A DNA stretch of 64,000 nt from Bacillus sp. FJAT-29790 (GCF_019039215.1 NZ_JAHNZZ010000001.1:2224954-2288953); one strand, 5' to 3'; shown: positions 20,742 through 32,760, counted from the stretch's first letter. The notes: generated from the sequence alone by a model not told the origin. Translations and numbers: made by a program.

Positions 20742-21863
20742 TTAATCGCCCTTAAATGCTCGTTTCACTTTCGCAAAAAAGCTTTCTTCTTGTTCTCCTT
20801 GAGGTACTTGACCACTTACCTCAGCAAACTCATGAAGCAGCTGTTTCTGCTTTTCTGTTAGCTTTGTAGGGGTAATAATGCGTACAATTATATGCTGATC
20901 GCCTTTCCCGTAACCTCTAACATTTTGAATCCCTTTATCTTTTAAGCGGAATTTTGTACCTGTCTGTGTACCCGCTGGAACTTTTAATTTAATTTTGCCA
21001 TATAGGGTTGGAACTTCCACCTCATCCCCTAAAGAAGCCTGGACAAAAGTAATTGGCATTTCACAATAAACGTCATCGCCATCACGCTCAAAAAACTCAT
21101 GAGATCGGACATGGAACACAACGTATAAATCTCCTGAAGGACCGCCATTGATTCCTGGTTCTCCCTGTCCGGATACGCGAAGCTGCTGTCCATCATCAAT
21201 CCCGGCTGGAATCTTCACTTGAATCTTCCGGCGCTTTTTCACTTTGCCGGCTCCACCGCATGTAGAACATTTATGTTTAATCTGCTTGCCTGTTCCGCTA
21301 CAGTGATGACAAACTCTTCGATTGACAATTTTGCCAAATGGCGTATTTTGCTCAACATTCAGCTGACCAGAACCATGACAATGCCCACATGTTTCAGGCT
21401 TTGTACCAGGTTTCGCACCTGATCCGTTACATGTTTCACATGTTTCCTCACGCGGAATTTCAATTTCAGTCTCCTTGCCGAAAACCGCATCTTCGAAGGA
21501 GAGGGTCATTGTATATTGCAGATCTGCCCCTTGTCTTGGTGCGTTCGGATCCCGGCGTCGCGAGCCCCCGCCTCCAAAGAATGTGCTGAAAATATCTTCG
21601 AATCCGCCAAAGCCGCCAAAATCACCGCCGCCAAAGCCTTGATTTGGATCGGTATGGCCAAACTGGTCGTAATGAGACCGTTTTTGATCATCACTTAAAA
21701 CTTCATAAGCTTCTGTCACTTCTTTGAATTTCTCGTCTGCATCTGGTTCCTTATTAATGTCTGGATGATATTTTTTGGATAGCTTTCGATAAGCCTTTTT
21801 TAATTCATCCTTGGATGCCCCTTTACTGACACCAAGAACTTCATAGTAATCCCTTTTATTCAT
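20742..21863 (-). CDS. dnaJ: Chaperone DnaJ
   Basis: DnaJ delivers unfolded proteins to DnaK and stimulates its ATPase. Domain order: J domain with HPD (about 33-35), Gly/Phe-rich linker (about 75-105), four CxxCxGxG zinc motifs ([32 protein letters not shown]), and C-terminal substrate domains. The ATG at 21863 follows GGGGAGTGGTAATC. It is separated from dnaK by a 454-base gap that holds a terminator-like stem and a MITE copy, whereas this gap is short in most bacilli. Confidence 0.97.
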   Translation of the reverse strand: MNKRDYYEVLGVSKGASKDELKKAYRKLSKKYHPDINKEPDADEKFKEVTEAYEVLSDDQKRSHYDQFGHTDPNQGFGGGDFGGFGGFEDIFSTFFGGGGSRRRDPNAPRQGADLQYTMTLSFEDAVFGKETEIEIPREETCETCNGSGAKPGTKPETCGHCHGSGQLNVEQNTPFGKIVNRRVCHHCSGTGKQIKHKCSTCGGAGKVKKRRKIQVKIPAGIDDGQQLRVSGQGEPGINGGPSGDLYVVFHVRSHEFFERDGDDVYCEMPITFVQASLGDEVEVPTLYGKIKLKVPAGTQTGTKFRLKDKGIQNVRGYGKGDQHIIVRIITPTKLTEKQKQLLHEFAEVSGQVPQGEQEESFFAKVKRAFKGD

Positions 21864-21961
21864 GATTACCACTCCCCGATCATTTCACATAAAGATTATT
21901 TTAACATTCTCTATTTGTGTTTTGCAACTAAGAAAAAAGCCAAGTACATGCAAAAAATAAA

Positions 21962-22253
21962 GGCTGTTTTCGCATATATTGTTGTTATTAGCCTTCAAAG
22001 TTTGCCCGTTGATTTCCGCTGCGGGCACTTGCTTTCCGCGGGGAGGGACGGAAGCCTCCTCGGCGTATCCGCCTGCGGGGTCTCCCGCTTCCCTCTATTT
22101 CCCGCTGGACACTGAATTTACATCCTTGAATCTGCCCACGCACGAAGGAAAAGCGATAGCATTTTCGAGGAGTCAAGTGCCCTCCGCTCCAATCAACTCA
22201 GATTATTAAATAAAAATCACATTATAAAAGCAACAAACGTTACGAAAACAGCC
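21962..22253 (+). mobile_element. MITE-like element, copy 1 (between dnaJ and dnaK), 8-bp target duplication
   Basis: 292 bp. Left end GGCTGTTTTCGCATATATTG, right end CGAAAACAGCC; the two ends are inverted repeats (11 matching bases, then TTGTTG again at the same offset). It is flanked by a perfect direct repeat AAAATAAA (21954-21961 and 22254-22261). The core is GC-rich and self-complementary (GTTGATT...AATCAAC; GGGCACTTG...CAAGTGCCC). Relative to the other copies it has a 62-base insertion (22110-22171). No transposase is encoded. Confidence 0.88.
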
Positions 22254-22258
22254 AAAAT

Positions 22259-22295
22259 AAAAGTCAAAGCCAAGAAAGACCTGACTTCGACTTTT
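22259..22295 (-). terminator. Terminator-like hairpin after dnaK
   Basis: Minus strand AAAAGTC...GACTTTT arms with an inner AAG/CTT, then TATTTT. It may partly terminate dnaK transcripts before dnaJ. Confidence 0.65.
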
Positions 22296-22317
22296 AAAAG
22301 ATTAGAGGTTATTCGAC

Positions 22318-24153
<1,836 letters not shown>

Positions 24154-24177
24154 TCATTACCTCCCTAAAATATGTAA

Positions 24178-24801
24178 TTATTGATTTACTTTAACCATTG
24201 CAGGACGAATAACTCGATCCTTTAACATATACCCTTTTTGGAATTCTTCCACAACTGTATTCGAATCGAAACCTCCTTCTTCTACCTGCATAACTGCTTG
24301 GTGAATAGTGGGGTCAAATTCTTTCCCAACAGCTTCAATCTGTTCTGCACCTTCATTTTTCAGGGCTTCTAGCAAGCTGCGGTAAACCATTTCCATCCCT
24401 TGTAAAAGCGATTTCGTCTGTTCATTATCCGCTTCTAATTGAAGACCTCTTTCAAAGTTATCCATTGCAGGCAATAAATCAGAAATCAAGCTTTGAGCTC
24501 TATATTTTTCAGACGCTTCAAGATCCAATCTTGCACGGCGTCGGGAATTATCAAAATCTGCCTGAAGACGATAATAACGATTTTCGGCATCCACTAACTT
24601 CGCTTCTAATTCAGCATTTTTCTCATTAGCAGCCTTCAACTGATCATCAATTGAAACTTCTTCATTGGCCTCAGTAACGGATTCATCCGTTTCATCAGCT
24701 TCTGCAAATACCTCTTCAATTGTATCTGAAGCCACTGAATCATCAGTTTGGTTAGATTTATCGGTTGTTTCCTCATCTAAAATATTTTTTCCATCTGCCA
24801 A
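24178..24801 (-). CDS. grpE: Nucleotide exchange factor GrpE
   Basis: GrpE releases ADP from DnaK. The 207-aa protein has an acidic disordered N-terminus (about 1-60), a long coiled coil (about 60-135) and the beta-domain ending [16 protein letters not shown]. The TTG at 24801 is at correct distance from AGGGAGGTGA; a GTG three codons upstream is part of that Shine-Dalgarno. Repeat copy D separates it from hrcA. Confidence 0.95.
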   Translation of the reverse strand: MADGKNILDEETTDKSNQTDDSVASDTIEEVFAEADETDESVTEANEEVSIDDQLKAANEKNAELEAKLVDAENRYYRLQADFDNSRRRARLDLEASEKYRAQSLISDLLPAMDNFERGLQLEADNEQTKSLLQGMEMVYRSLLEALKNEGAEQIEAVGKEFDPTIHQAVMQVEEGGFDSNTVVEEFQKGYMLKDRVIRPAMVKVNQ

Positions 24802-24827
24802 CTTGTTCACCTCCCTTAAAGAATAGC

Positions 24828-24965
24828 TTTAACTTTATTCAGTAGGGGTTCAAACCCCTACTGAATAAAGTTAAGCCTCCTGCGGATGCCTCAGATTTTC
24901 CAAAGGAATTTATCGAGCAAGCTAAGGTAAAAATCTGGGCGCAAATACGCCAAGGCGTATTTAAT
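24828..24965 (-). repeat. Dispersed repeat family 2, copy D, with a perfect 22-bp-arm hairpin
   Basis: Bases 24829-24874 read TTAACTTTATTCAGTAGGGG... and form perfect 22-base arms around a two-base centre. The remainder (GTTAAGCCTCCTGCGGATGC, CAGATTTT, AAATCTGGGCGCAAATACGC) matches copy A. It looks like an internally deleted copy. It lies within the hrcA-grpE transcript, where B. subtilis RNA is known to be processed. Confidence 0.85.
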
Positions 24966-24967
24966 TG

Positions 24968-25999
24968 TCAATTATTGTTATACAGCTTTGTTAGAACAGA
25001 AGATAAGTCTGTACTGATATAATCTAGCAGGCTGATCACTCGAGAATATTCCATTCTTGTTGGACCTAAAATGGCTATTGTTCCAAGCTGCTCTGTACCT
25101 ACCGAATAAGTCGCAGTAATTAAGCTACAGTCTTCCATCGCTGAATTATTATTCTCACGGCCAATTTTAATCGTGATGCCGGATTGATTTTTGCGGATTA
25201 ATTCGTAAATGCTTTCTTCTTGATCAATCATGTTCATTAGATTTTTGATTTTCTCAATGTCATGAAATTCTGGCTGACTTAGCATGTTCGTCTTTCCGCC
25301 AAAGAATAACTTTTCATTCGTTGGGATTTTAAATGTATCTGTAATCGAGTGAAGCATTAAATCAAAATTATGAATATGTTGCCGTAAAAGGACAGCAACT
25401 TCTTTATAAATTTTATCATTGAGTTTTTCAATTGACACACCTTCAAGGCGGTCATTTAAAATATTAACTAATTTTTCAAGCTCCCCGGAATCCATCGTGT
25501 CTGGCAATTGAAACATTCGGTTTTCAACATGGCCTGAATCAGTAACGATGATTGCAATCGCCGTATGCTTGTTTAAAGGGACAATCTGAATTCTTTTTAG
25601 TTTATTTTCCCGAACAGCCGGTCCCAAAACAATGGAAGTATAGTTCGTCAACTCAGAAAGGATTTTTGCTGATTTTTGCACAATTTTCTCTAGTTCATAG
25701 ATTCTCTCTGCAAAAATCGATTTTACCTTATGAACATCGTGTTGATTTAGTTTTTGCGGAGCAAGTAAATGGTCCACATAATAACGGTACCCTTTCTCGG
25801 AAGGGATTCTCCCGGATGAGGTGTGTGTTTTTTCGATAAACCCAAGCTCTTCTAAATCAGACATTTCATTGCGAATAGTCGCCGAACTTAATGAGATTTT
25901 CTCCTTTTTCGACAAACTTCTTGAACCGACTGGCTGCGCAGATTGAATAAAATCATCAACAATTACTTGGAATATCAATAATTGACGATCAGTCAACAC
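24968..25999 (-). CDS. hrcA: Heat-shock repressor HrcA
   Basis: HrcA represses its own operon by binding CIRCE and is kept active by GroEL. The 343-aa protein has an N-terminal winged helix ([20 protein letters not shown]...[23 protein letters not shown]) and a GAF-like core ([29 protein letters not shown]). The GTG at 25999 follows AGAGGTGATAACT and gives the family N-terminus; an earlier in-frame start has no site. CIRCE lies 15 bases upstream. Confidence 0.96.
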   Translation of the reverse strand: MLTDRQLLIFQVIVDDFIQSAQPVGSRSLSKKEKISLSSATIRNEMSDLEELGFIEKTHTSSGRIPSEKGYRYYVDHLLAPQKLNQHDVHKVKSIFAERIYELEKIVQKSAKILSELTNYTSIVLGPAVRENKLKRIQIVPLNKHTAIAIIVTDSGHVENRMFQLPDTMDSGELEKLVNILNDRLEGVSIEKLNDKIYKEVAVLLRQHIHNFDLMLHSITDTFKIPTNEKLFFGGKTNMLSQPEFHDIEKIKNLMNMIDQEESIYELIRKNQSGITIKIGRENNNSAMEDCSLITATYSVGTEQLGTIAILGPTRMEYSRVISLLDYISTDLSSVLTKLYNNN

Positions 26000-26013
26000 A
26001 GTTATCACCTCTG

Positions 26014-26040
26014 TTAGCACTCTTGAACTGCGAGTGCTAA
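26014..26040. promoter_or_regulatory. CIRCE operator
   Basis: A perfect consensus inverted repeat, TTAGCACTC-N9-GAGTGCTAA, between the promoter and the hrcA start codon. HrcA binding here represses hrcA-grpE-dnaK-dnaJ. Confidence 0.98.
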
Positions 26041-26050
26041 TTCTAATAAT

Positions 26051-26079
26051 AAATTATCAAATCAAGGGATTGGTGTCAA
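26051..26079 (-). promoter_or_regulatory. Sigma-A promoter of the hrcA-dnaK operon
   Basis: -35 TTGACA (26074-26079), 17-base spacer, -10 TAATTT (26051-26056). CIRCE lies directly downstream, over the start of transcription. Confidence 0.88.
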
Positions 26080-26181
26080 TAAAAAACGCTGAGCGTTTTT
26101 TGAAGTTGGCGGACAGAGGCCAGAAAGAAGGAAATCGGCGAATTCGCCGATTTCTTTATTTTCGACAAATACGGTCGAAAT
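26080..26181 (-). terminator. Cluster of hairpins after hemW, including a terminator abutting the hrcA promoter
   Basis: Three palindromes: AAAAAACGC-TGA-GCGTTTTTT (26081-26101), directly beside the hrcA -35 box; a 24-base perfect palindrome GAAATCGGCGAATTCGCCGA... (26131-26154); and TTTCGAC...GTCGAAA (26160-26181). They lie between the hemW stop and the hrcA promoter and should end hemW transcription. Confidence 0.75.
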
Positions 26182-26232
26182 TTCTATTAGTTATTATCTT
26201 TCTTCGACATCTTTTTAATTAATTGCTGCGAT

Positions 26233-27366
26233 TTATTTTAAAAATGCCTGAAAAACTTCATTACCTAGAAGGCGGCCCTTTTTTGTCAATTGAATATGAT
26301 CATTTGAAATGATAATTAACTCACGGGCTGTAAGATCGATCAATTCTTTATCGAATAATGCAATCGGATTTTTTTCGAATTTTTCCGTAAAATGCGGAAC
26401 GGATACACCTTTTGTTTTTCGCAGACCGAGAAACATTTCTTCTTCTATTTGCTCCATTTTGGTTACTTTATGTTGATCTAGGATTGGTAACTGGCCCGCT
26501 TGGACGGATTCCATATATTTTTTTATCGGACCGTGATTGGATCGTCGGAATCCATTTACATAGCCATGTGCACCAGCTCCAAATCCGTAATACCATTCAT
26601 TATTCCAATAGGTTAGATTATGTCTGCTCTCATATCCTGGTTTTGAGAAGTTGCTAATTTCATACTGGTTGAATCCATGCTTATCCATCTCTTCCATTAA
26701 TATTTCAAACATTTCTGCCTCTGCATCTTCCCCCGGCGACTGAAGTTTTCCTTTTCGCATTAAGTTATAGAAAACAGTTTTTGGCTCAATAATAAGCGAA
26801 TAACCTGAATAGTGGACGATATCTAAGCTGAATGAAGTTTGAAGCGTTTCCTTGAAATCTGCCACTGTTTGTCCAGGCAAACTATAGATCAAATCAATAC
26901 TAATATTTTCAAAACCCGTTCTCTTAGCCGCTTCAATAGATTGAAAAACATCTTTCGCCCGATGCACTCTCCCGATTTTCTTAAGCAGTTCCTCGTTAAA
27001 AGTCTGGACCCCAAAGCTGATCCTGTTTACCCCTGCTGCAAATAAGATCCGCAGTTTCTCTTCCGAAAGATCACCCGGATTTGCTTCAAATGTAAACTCC
27101 GTATCTTCGTCGTACGGGAGGTGAACTTTTATTATTTGACATAGCTTTTCAAGCTGTTGTTCATTCAACGCTGTCGGTGTTCCTCCACCGATAAAAATTG
27201 AATTTAAATGATCAGTAGGAGATTCAATTAAAGCCAATTCGATCTCTTTACCTAAGGAATCGAGATACTCATCAACGGGCTGCCCTTGTAAAAATACTTT
27301 ATTAAAATCGCAATAGTGGCATATATGCTCACAAAAAGGGATATGAATATATGCTGCTTTTATCAT
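26233..27366 (-). CDS. hemW: Heme chaperone HemW (radical SAM)
   Basis: This is a 377-aa radical-SAM protein with CxxxCxxC as HIPFCEHICHYCDF, plus IFIGGGTPT, EANPGDLS and RISFGVQTF. It is related to HemN but, like other HemW proteins, is thought to insert heme rather than oxidise coproporphyrinogen; older annotations call it HemN. The ATG at 27366 is preferred (MIKAAYIHIPFC); a GTG three codons upstream lies too close to AGG. Confidence 0.94.
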   Translation of the reverse strand: MIKAAYIHIPFCEHICHYCDFNKVFLQGQPVDEYLDSLGKEIELALIESPTDHLNSIFIGGGTPTALNEQQLEKLCQIIKVHLPYDEDTEFTFEANPGDLSEEKLRILFAAGVNRISFGVQTFNEELLKKIGRVHRAKDVFQSIEAAKRTGFENISIDLIYSLPGQTVADFKETLQTSFSLDIVHYSGYSLIIEPKTVFYNLMRKGKLQSPGEDAEAEMFEILMEEMDKHGFNQYEISNFSKPGYESRHNLTYWNNEWYYGFGAGAHGYVNGFRRSNHGPIKKYMESVQAGQLPILDQHKVTKMEQIEEEMFLGLRKTKGVSVPHFTEKFEKNPIALFDKELIDLTARELIIISNDHIQLTKKGRLLGNEVFQAFLK

Positions 27367-27410
27367 TTTTACCACAACCTAATATTTTATTGCATTTCAT
27401 TGATTAACGA

Positions 27411-27464
27411 AAAAGGAGGGAGGATATGCCTTTTTATTACAAGCACATCCACCCTCCCTTTAAC
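27411..27464 (-). terminator. Terminator after lepA
   Basis: Minus strand AAAGGGAGGGTGGATGTGC pairs with GCATATCCTCCCTCCTTT, followed by TT and a short AT run, just behind the lepA stop. Confidence 0.8.
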
Positions 27465-27470
27465 AAATTA

Positions 27471-29306
27471 TTATTTCTTCGTATTGTTGTCGTCCATCTT
27501 CAACACAGCCATGAAAGCTTCTTGCGGAACCTCTACAGATCCAATCTGCTTCATGCGTTTCTTTCCTTCTTTTTGCTTTTCAAGCAGTTTTCGCTTACGA
27601 GAAATGTCCCCTCCATAACATTTAGCCAATACGTTTTTCCCCATTGATTTAATGGTTGAACGAGCCACAATCTTCTGACCAATTGCCGCTTGAACAGGAA
27701 CCTCAAATTGCTGACGCGGAATGAGTTCCTTTAATTTTTCTACGATTACTTTACCACGCTCATATGCGAAGTCTCTATGAACAATAAAGCTCAAAGCATC
27801 CACTTTTTCTGCGTTCAATAGAATATCCATTTTCACAAGCTTTGAAGGCTTATAGCCAATTAATTCATAGTCAAAGGAAGCATATCCTTTTGTGTTTGAT
27901 TTAAGCTGATCAAAGAAATCATACACAATTTCAGATAAAGGAATTTCATAAGTGATATTTACACGCGTTTCATCCATATATTGCATATTAATAAAGATTC
28001 CGCGTTTTTCCTGACATAGCTCCATGATCGCCCCAACATAATCATTTGGCGCCATCATTGTTGCTTTTACATATGGCTCCTCAATGCGATCAATTTTTTG
28101 CGGATCAGGCATTTTGGATGGGTTATCAATTTTTATATTAGACCCATCTGTCATTATGACATCGTATATTACACTAGGAGCTGTAGTAATTAAGTCGATT
28201 TTGAATTCACGCTCGATGCGCTCCTGAATAATCTCCATATGAAGCAACCCTAAAAACCCGCAACGGAAACCAAATCCAAGTGCTTGAGATGTTTCAGGCT
28301 CAAATTGGAGGGCAGAATCATTTAACTCCAGCTTTTCGAGTGCTTCACGCAAATCATTAAATTTAGCGCTATCGATAGGATATAATCCGCAATAGACCAT
28401 TGGATTTAATTTTCGGTAACCAGGAAGTGCCTCAGTTGCTCCGTTTTTCGCGTTTGTGATCGTGTCACCAACACGGGTATCACCAACATTTTTAATGGAA
28501 GCAGTTAAGAAACCTACATCGCCAACAGTTAGTTCATCTAACACTTGAGCTCTCGGTGAAAAAACACCTACTTCGATTACTTCAAATTCTTTTCCAGTTG
28601 CCATCATTTTGATCTTATCTCCGGCCTTTACCGTGCCCTCAACTACACGAATATAGGCAATGACACCCCGATAAGGGTCAAACAAAGAGTCGAATATCAG
28701 CGCTTTTAATGGAGCATCTGGATCACCAGTTGGTGCAGGAACTTTTTCTACGATTTGTTCTAAAATTTCCTCAATCCCTATCCCTGCTTTAGCGGAAGCA
28801 AGAACAGCTTCAGAAGCGTCAAGTCCAATCACTTCTTCAATCTCATTCCTCACACGCTCTGGGTCAGCGCTTGGAAGATCGATTTTATTTATAACAGGAA
28901 CAATTTCCAAGTCATTATCAATCGCTAAGTACACGTTTGCCAACGTTTGCGCTTCAATACCCTGGGCTGCGTCAACAACTAGAATCGCGCCTTCACAGGC
29001 AGCTAAGCTTCGGGAAACTTCATAAGTAAAGTCGACGTGACCTGGTGTATCAATCAGATGGAATGTATATGTTTCCCCATCTTTCGCATTGTATTTTAAT
29101 TGAACGGAATTCAATTTAATTGTAATTCCACGTTCTCTTTCAAGATCCATGGAATCAAGCAGCTGAGCCTTCATTTCCCTTGACGTCAATGCATTTGTCT
29201 TTTCAAGAATACGGTCAGCTAATGTAGATTTCCCATGATCAATATGGGCGATAATAGAAAAATTTCGTATTTTTGCTTGTCTATTAAGTCTATCTTCTCT
29301 GTTCAT
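27471..29306 (-). CDS. lepA: Elongation factor 4 (LepA)
   Basis: LepA is a translational GTPase that promotes back-translocation and helps 30S biogenesis. The 611-aa protein has G1 [15 protein letters not shown]3 DTPGHVDF, G4 NKIDLP, EF-G-like domains and the LepA-specific C-terminus ([39 protein letters not shown]). The ATG at 29306 follows AGGAGTGAAACA. A promoter lies about 145 bases upstream, so lepA is an independent unit. Confidence 0.98.
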   Translation of the reverse strand: MNREDRLNRQAKIRNFSIIAHIDHGKSTLADRILEKTNALTSREMKAQLLDSMDLERERGITIKLNSVQLKYNAKDGETYTFHLIDTPGHVDFTYEVSRSLAACEGAILVVDAAQGIEAQTLANVYLAIDNDLEIVPVINKIDLPSADPERVRNEIEEVIGLDASEAVLASAKAGIGIEEILEQIVEKVPAPTGDPDAPLKALIFDSLFDPYRGVIAYIRVVEGTVKAGDKIKMMATGKEFEVIEVGVFSPRAQVLDELTVGDVGFLTASIKNVGDTRVGDTITNAKNGATEALPGYRKLNPMVYCGLYPIDSAKFNDLREALEKLELNDSALQFEPETSQALGFGFRCGFLGLLHMEIIQERIEREFKIDLITTAPSVIYDVIMTDGSNIKIDNPSKMPDPQKIDRIEEPYVKATMMAPNDYVGAIMELCQEKRGIFINMQYMDETRVNITYEIPLSEIVYDFFDQLKSNTKGYASFDYELIGYKPSKLVKMDILLNAEKVDALSFIVHRDFAYERGKVIVEKLKELIPRQQFEVPVQAAIGQKIVARSTIKSMGKNVLAKCYGGDISRKRKLLEKQKEGKKRMKQIGSVEVPQEAFMAVLKMDDNNTKK

Positions 29307-29608
29307 TGTTTCACTCCTACTGTAAGAAAAACACTTCGCGCTTGTTTAAGCTTAGTGGTTGGATTAGAAGTTATTGCAAGTGAGCCGATTCTTTTTTCCG
29401 AATCTAGTTCATATCCTCTAAAAATTTATACACTATGCACTATTTTTAGATTATAGCAGTACAATTATCAAGATTCAATGCTAATGAAGCGAGAAATTAA
29501 CGCATAATGACGCGAACACACGCAAATAACACCTCATTTAGGATAACGAAAAAGGGGTGAAATCTATTTAGTTATTTGAAAATCTAATTCTTTCATTTGC
29601 GAAAATAA
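29307..29608. other. Intergenic region upstream of lepA
   Basis: An AT-rich gap of about 300 bases that contains the lepA promoter (29450-29478) and a leader of about 135 bases with no recognised riboswitch. No coding frame with a ribosome binding site is visible. Confidence 0.6.
29450..29478 (-). promoter_or_regulatory. Sigma-A promoter of lepA
   Basis: -35 TTGAAT (29473-29478), 17-base spacer, -10 TATAAT (29450-29455). Confidence 0.78.
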
Positions 29609-29634
29609 AGGCAGCTACCTGAAAGCAGCTGCCT
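29609..29634 (-). terminator. Terminator after yqxA
   Basis: AGGCAGCT...AGCTGCCT arms overlapping the yqxA stop codon, then TTTATTTTC on the minus strand. It ends the gpr-spoIIP-yqxA region. Confidence 0.85.
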
Positions 29635-29977
29635 AAATGCCTTTTACTAGATCCGTTAAGAAATGAATCATTTTTTCTGTTGCTGCGGAAAGTCCGCCAG
29701 AGAGTTTTTTTCCCATGGATGAAAAAAAATTATATGCTTTCATTCCTTCCAGCTTTTCTTTTTTTTGCTGCAGGTCATGGCTAGATACTTTATTGCCTAG
29801 AATTGAAGCTTGGATCTCCCCGTTTTCATTTTCCTGAACAGTAAAAGCACCTTTGAAATTAGCATCATTGAATCCTTTCATATTCTGGATCCCAAGGTTT
29901 GCCTGCTGCATGCCAAATAATACAGATACAAACATCAATGCTACGAGAAGAAAGGTTTTCGTCATAAACATTCTCAT
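29633..29977 (-). CDS. yqxA: YqxA family protein
   Basis: This 114-aa protein has an N-terminal membrane segment or signal (about 5-23, KTFLLVALMFVSVLFGMQ) and a short outer domain. It matches YqxA (DUF3679), always found behind spoIIP in bacilli; no function is known. The start follows AGGTGTGATTAGAT. It lies 21 bases behind spoIIP and probably belongs to the same sporulation unit. Confidence 0.88.
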   Translation of the reverse strand: MRMFMTKTFLLVALMFVSVLFGMQQANLGIQNMKGFNDANFKGAFTVQENENGEIQASILGNKVSSHDLQQKKEKLEGMKAYNFFSSMGKKLSGGLSAATEKMIHFLTDLVKGI

Positions 29978-29998
29978 ATCTAATCACACCTGCTTCAT

Positions 29999-31204
29999 TT
30001 ATTTCTTTTCGACTGGTTCCTTTACTGACTGGTTTACTTCTTCTGCCTGCCAGTAATACTCGCTGAACACGTCCGCGAGGGCTTCTGCCGATCGATTCAA
30101 TTCCTCGAATGTGTTATCCACACCGCCAAATTCAATAAGGATTGCATTATCTGATAAATCCTGATTAAACTTCCCGTTTGTTCCTGCACCTTTTGATTGG
30201 ATAATTCCCCTGCTTAATCCTTTATACTTTGTTTCTAGCTTTTTGTGCAGTTCATTTGCGAATCGTAAATTCTTTTCATAATTTGGATTGTCTGCACCAA
30301 TGACAAAGGCAAGCTTTGCATATGGCTTTCCGTTAATTTCCTTCGTTGTTTTCTCTTTCCTTCCAGCATCTCGATGGATATCAATAAAATATGTTAAATT
30401 TCGATCATTTGCCGCCGCAGCCTGTACCACTTCTCTTGATTCCAAATAAGATTTAGGATACAACCAGCCTTTTTTATTCAAATTGCCCTGAATATCCGTT
30501 TTGTCAACTTCCGTTCCGATTCCCTTGCTTTCTAATTCCTCTTTGAGCTTATCACCAATTTTCATCACATTTATTTGTGAATGATAGGCTAAATTCGGAT
30601 TAGTCACTCCTTTTAAATAGGGGAGATAGGACTCCCGATTATGAGTAAAATAAACATAGACAACGTTTCTATCTCCAGTTGTGTTCGAAGGCGCTCCTGA
30701 CGGTTTCTTTTCACCAGCTATATCTAAGTCCTCTGTGTTCTGCAAAGTGGCTTCCTGTTCAGCTCTAAGAACCTCAAGCGGAGGGGCCGACTCCACCGGC
30801 ATATTCGTATAATCTGTTCCTTCACCAGCAACCAAAATCTTGCTATCGTATAATGAAAATAACGGCAATTCCCTCCCTAGTAAACTCCGCGGATCATCCA
30901 AATTTACATTGGTTGAAAGCTTAAATATCATACTTGTTAATGGAAGGGAAGAATTCTGTTCACTTAATCCTTGCATAAAATGATGATTTTCCCATCCAAG
31001 AAAGTGATACAGCATTTCTCCAGTAATATTATTCGCCGCTGAATTGACTGACGATGAACTAATTCTGTATTCAGGCTTTAAGGATGTTAGCACACCACTT
31101 ATTGAAAAAATCAACAGCAAAAACAGCAGGAAACCGCCGATTATTTTAAGTAGGCTCGTCCCTTGAACAACAACGATCATTCCGGTAGTTTTTAATGGTT
31201 TCAT
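29999..31204 (-). CDS. spoIIP: Stage II sporulation protein P
   Basis: SpoIIP is a cell-wall amidase/endopeptidase that acts with SpoIID and SpoIIM to thin septal peptidoglycan and drive engulfment. The 401-aa protein has a membrane anchor (about 17-42) and a C-terminal amidase domain with VYVYFTHNRESYLPYL, FIDIHRDAGRK and LIEFGGVDN, which contain the expected metal-binding His/Glu residues. The ATG follows AGGAGAGGTGGAAGG. It lies downstream of gpr, as in other bacilli. Confidence 0.95.
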   Translation of the reverse strand: MKPLKTTGMIVVVQGTSLLKIIGGFLLFLLLIFSISGVLTSLKPEYRISSSSVNSAANNITGEMLYHFLGWENHHFMQGLSEQNSSLPLTSMIFKLSTNVNLDDPRSLLGRELPLFSLYDSKILVAGEGTDYTNMPVESAPPLEVLRAEQEATLQNTEDLDIAGEKKPSGAPSNTTGDRNVVYVYFTHNRESYLPYLKGVTNPNLAYHSQINVMKIGDKLKEELESKGIGTEVDKTDIQGNLNKKGWLYPKSYLESREVVQAAAANDRNLTYFIDIHRDAGRKEKTTKEINGKPYAKLAFVIGADNPNYEKNLRFANELHKKLETKYKGLSRGIIQSKGAGTNGKFNQDLSDNAILIEFGGVDNTFEELNRSAEALADVFSEYYWQAEEVNQSVKEPVEKK

Positions 31205-31422
31205 CCTTCCACCTCTCCTAGCGAGTCTAGTAAATCTTATGACTTTGCTAGGGAAGATAGAACCTAAAAAGCTAAAATAGGATTTCTAAGCAGCAATTAA
31301 GAATCACGCTATGTTAAACAAAGTTGTTAGACACGCGGGTTCTGTTAAGTTATTTAACATAAGTTTGAGCAGAGCTTGTTTTGAAAGAATTTTTCTATGC
31401 GTATGTTACTCTGTATTCTTTT

Positions 31423-32547
31423 TTACCGTGTGTAAAATCCAGCATTTTCCTGATCAACGTTTCGATGGAGGGCAGCATTTAATCCATTGGCCAAGAGATT
31501 TGCCATATCTTCAATGAACACATCCACTTCTTTTGGCGTTACCATCAAATTATGCCCAATAGGGGATAAGACCTCATAAATTAATTTTCGCTTTTCTTCG
31601 TCTGGAAGTGTTCCAATCATGCCAAGGAATGTCTTTCGATGATGTTCTTCAGGCAAGTCCTCTTCGGTCAGCTTTTTTCTTTTGCCAAAACTCATTCCTG
31701 CTGGTGCCAATGCCCTTGAAGGTCTGTCCCCTTCCTTCATTTCTTTTCCGAAATGCTTTAATATGAAATCGATAGTGTCACTTGTTATTGAAACAGCATC
31801 AACCACTGTTGGGACACCGATGGCAACAACTGGAATCCCAAGTGTTTCCTTGCTGATTTCCTTGCGTTTATTTCCAACTCCTGAACCGGGATGGATTCCT
31901 GAATCAGAAATCTGAATGGTTGCGTTCACCCGTTCGATCGACCGCGCTGCGAGGGCATCAATAGCAATGACAAAATCTGGCTTTGACTTTTCAACAATGC
32001 CAAAAATAATGTCGCTCGTTTCAATTCCTGTTATCCCCATAACGCCAGGTGCAATCGCACTAACCGGACGGTAGCCTTCTTCGACGCTTTCTGGCTGTAA
32101 TTGATAGAGATGCCTTGTAACAAGCAAATTTTCACAAACCTGGGGCCCTAATGCATCTGGCGTCACATTCCAGTTGCCTAAGCCAACAACTAAACAAGAG
32201 GCATCTTCCTTTATTCCGAGTTGCTTGATAAACTGGGCAAGCTCATTGGAAAATATTTTCACCACTTTTTTTTGCATTTCTGTATCCTGCTGACGGATTC
32301 CGACGGCTTCAAGTGTTAAATATTTTCCTTTCTTTTTCCCTAAAGCTTCGGCACCTTCCTTTGTCACTTCAACAAAGGATACCTTTATGTCATCTTCTTC
32401 TTTTTCTTTTATGATAACCCCTTCAATTTGGGAAAGATTTTCCTGTTGCTGAACAAGATTCTGCCGGCCAGCGATGAACATTTCTCGCGCCTCAATGGCA
32501 AGATCTGTTCTGATCGAATATTTACTTAAATCTAATGTTTCCTCCAT
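31423..32547 (-). CDS. gpr: Germination protease Gpr
   Basis: Gpr degrades small acid-soluble spore proteins at germination. It is made as a zymogen (374 aa); the first 15 or so residues ([17 protein letters not shown]) form the propeptide, removed to give an N-terminus near TDLA. The core shows [15 protein letters not shown] and [11 protein letters not shown], typical of the family. The ATG follows GAGGGATCTAT. Transcription is expected in the forespore (sigma-F/G), but I could not assign the promoter. Confidence 0.96.
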   Translation of the reverse strand: MEETLDLSKYSIRTDLAIEAREMFIAGRQNLVQQQENLSQIEGVIIKEKEEDDIKVSFVEVTKEGAEALGKKKGKYLTLEAVGIRQQDTEMQKKVVKIFSNELAQFIKQLGIKEDASCLVVGLGNWNVTPDALGPQVCENLLVTRHLYQLQPESVEEGYRPVSAIAPGVMGITGIETSDIIFGIVEKSKPDFVIAIDALAARSIERVNATIQISDSGIHPGSGVGNKRKEISKETLGIPVVAIGVPTVVDAVSITSDTIDFILKHFGKEMKEGDRPSRALAPAGMSFGKRKKLTEEDLPEEHHRKTFLGMIGTLPDEEKRKLIYEVLSPIGHNLMVTPKEVDVFIEDMANLLANGLNAALHRNVDQENAGFYTR

Positions 32548-32731
32548 ATAGATCCCTCACATTCTCGTCTTTTAATGATCCGCCGCTTCTTTTTCACAAA
32601 AATCACTAAACCTAGAACTATTTTCTATCTTTGCCTTTTCATCAGAGAAACATTCACAAAATAAGCCTCTCTCTCTTTTGTCAGGAATACCATGTGAAAA
32701 ATAATAGAGTTATCAAAATAAAAGCAGAGTA

Positions 32732-32760
32732 TTGCAATATGGCCTAGTGTTTGATAAAAT
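32732..32760 (+). promoter_or_regulatory. Sigma-A promoter of rpsT
   Basis: -35 TTGCAA (32732-32737), 17-base spacer, -10 TAAAAT (32755-32760). It leaves a leader of about 80 bases. Confidence 0.7.

Noticed and set aside
26131..26154. 24-base perfect palindrome near the hrcA promoter as a possible operator.
   Set aside because: Its place behind hemW among other hairpins fits a terminator region better; CIRCE already explains control of hrcA.
31309..31366. TATGTTAAA...TTTAACATA inverted repeat between spoIIP and gpr.
   Set aside because: The arms are short and AT-rich with a long loop and no T-tract; not distinguishable from chance.
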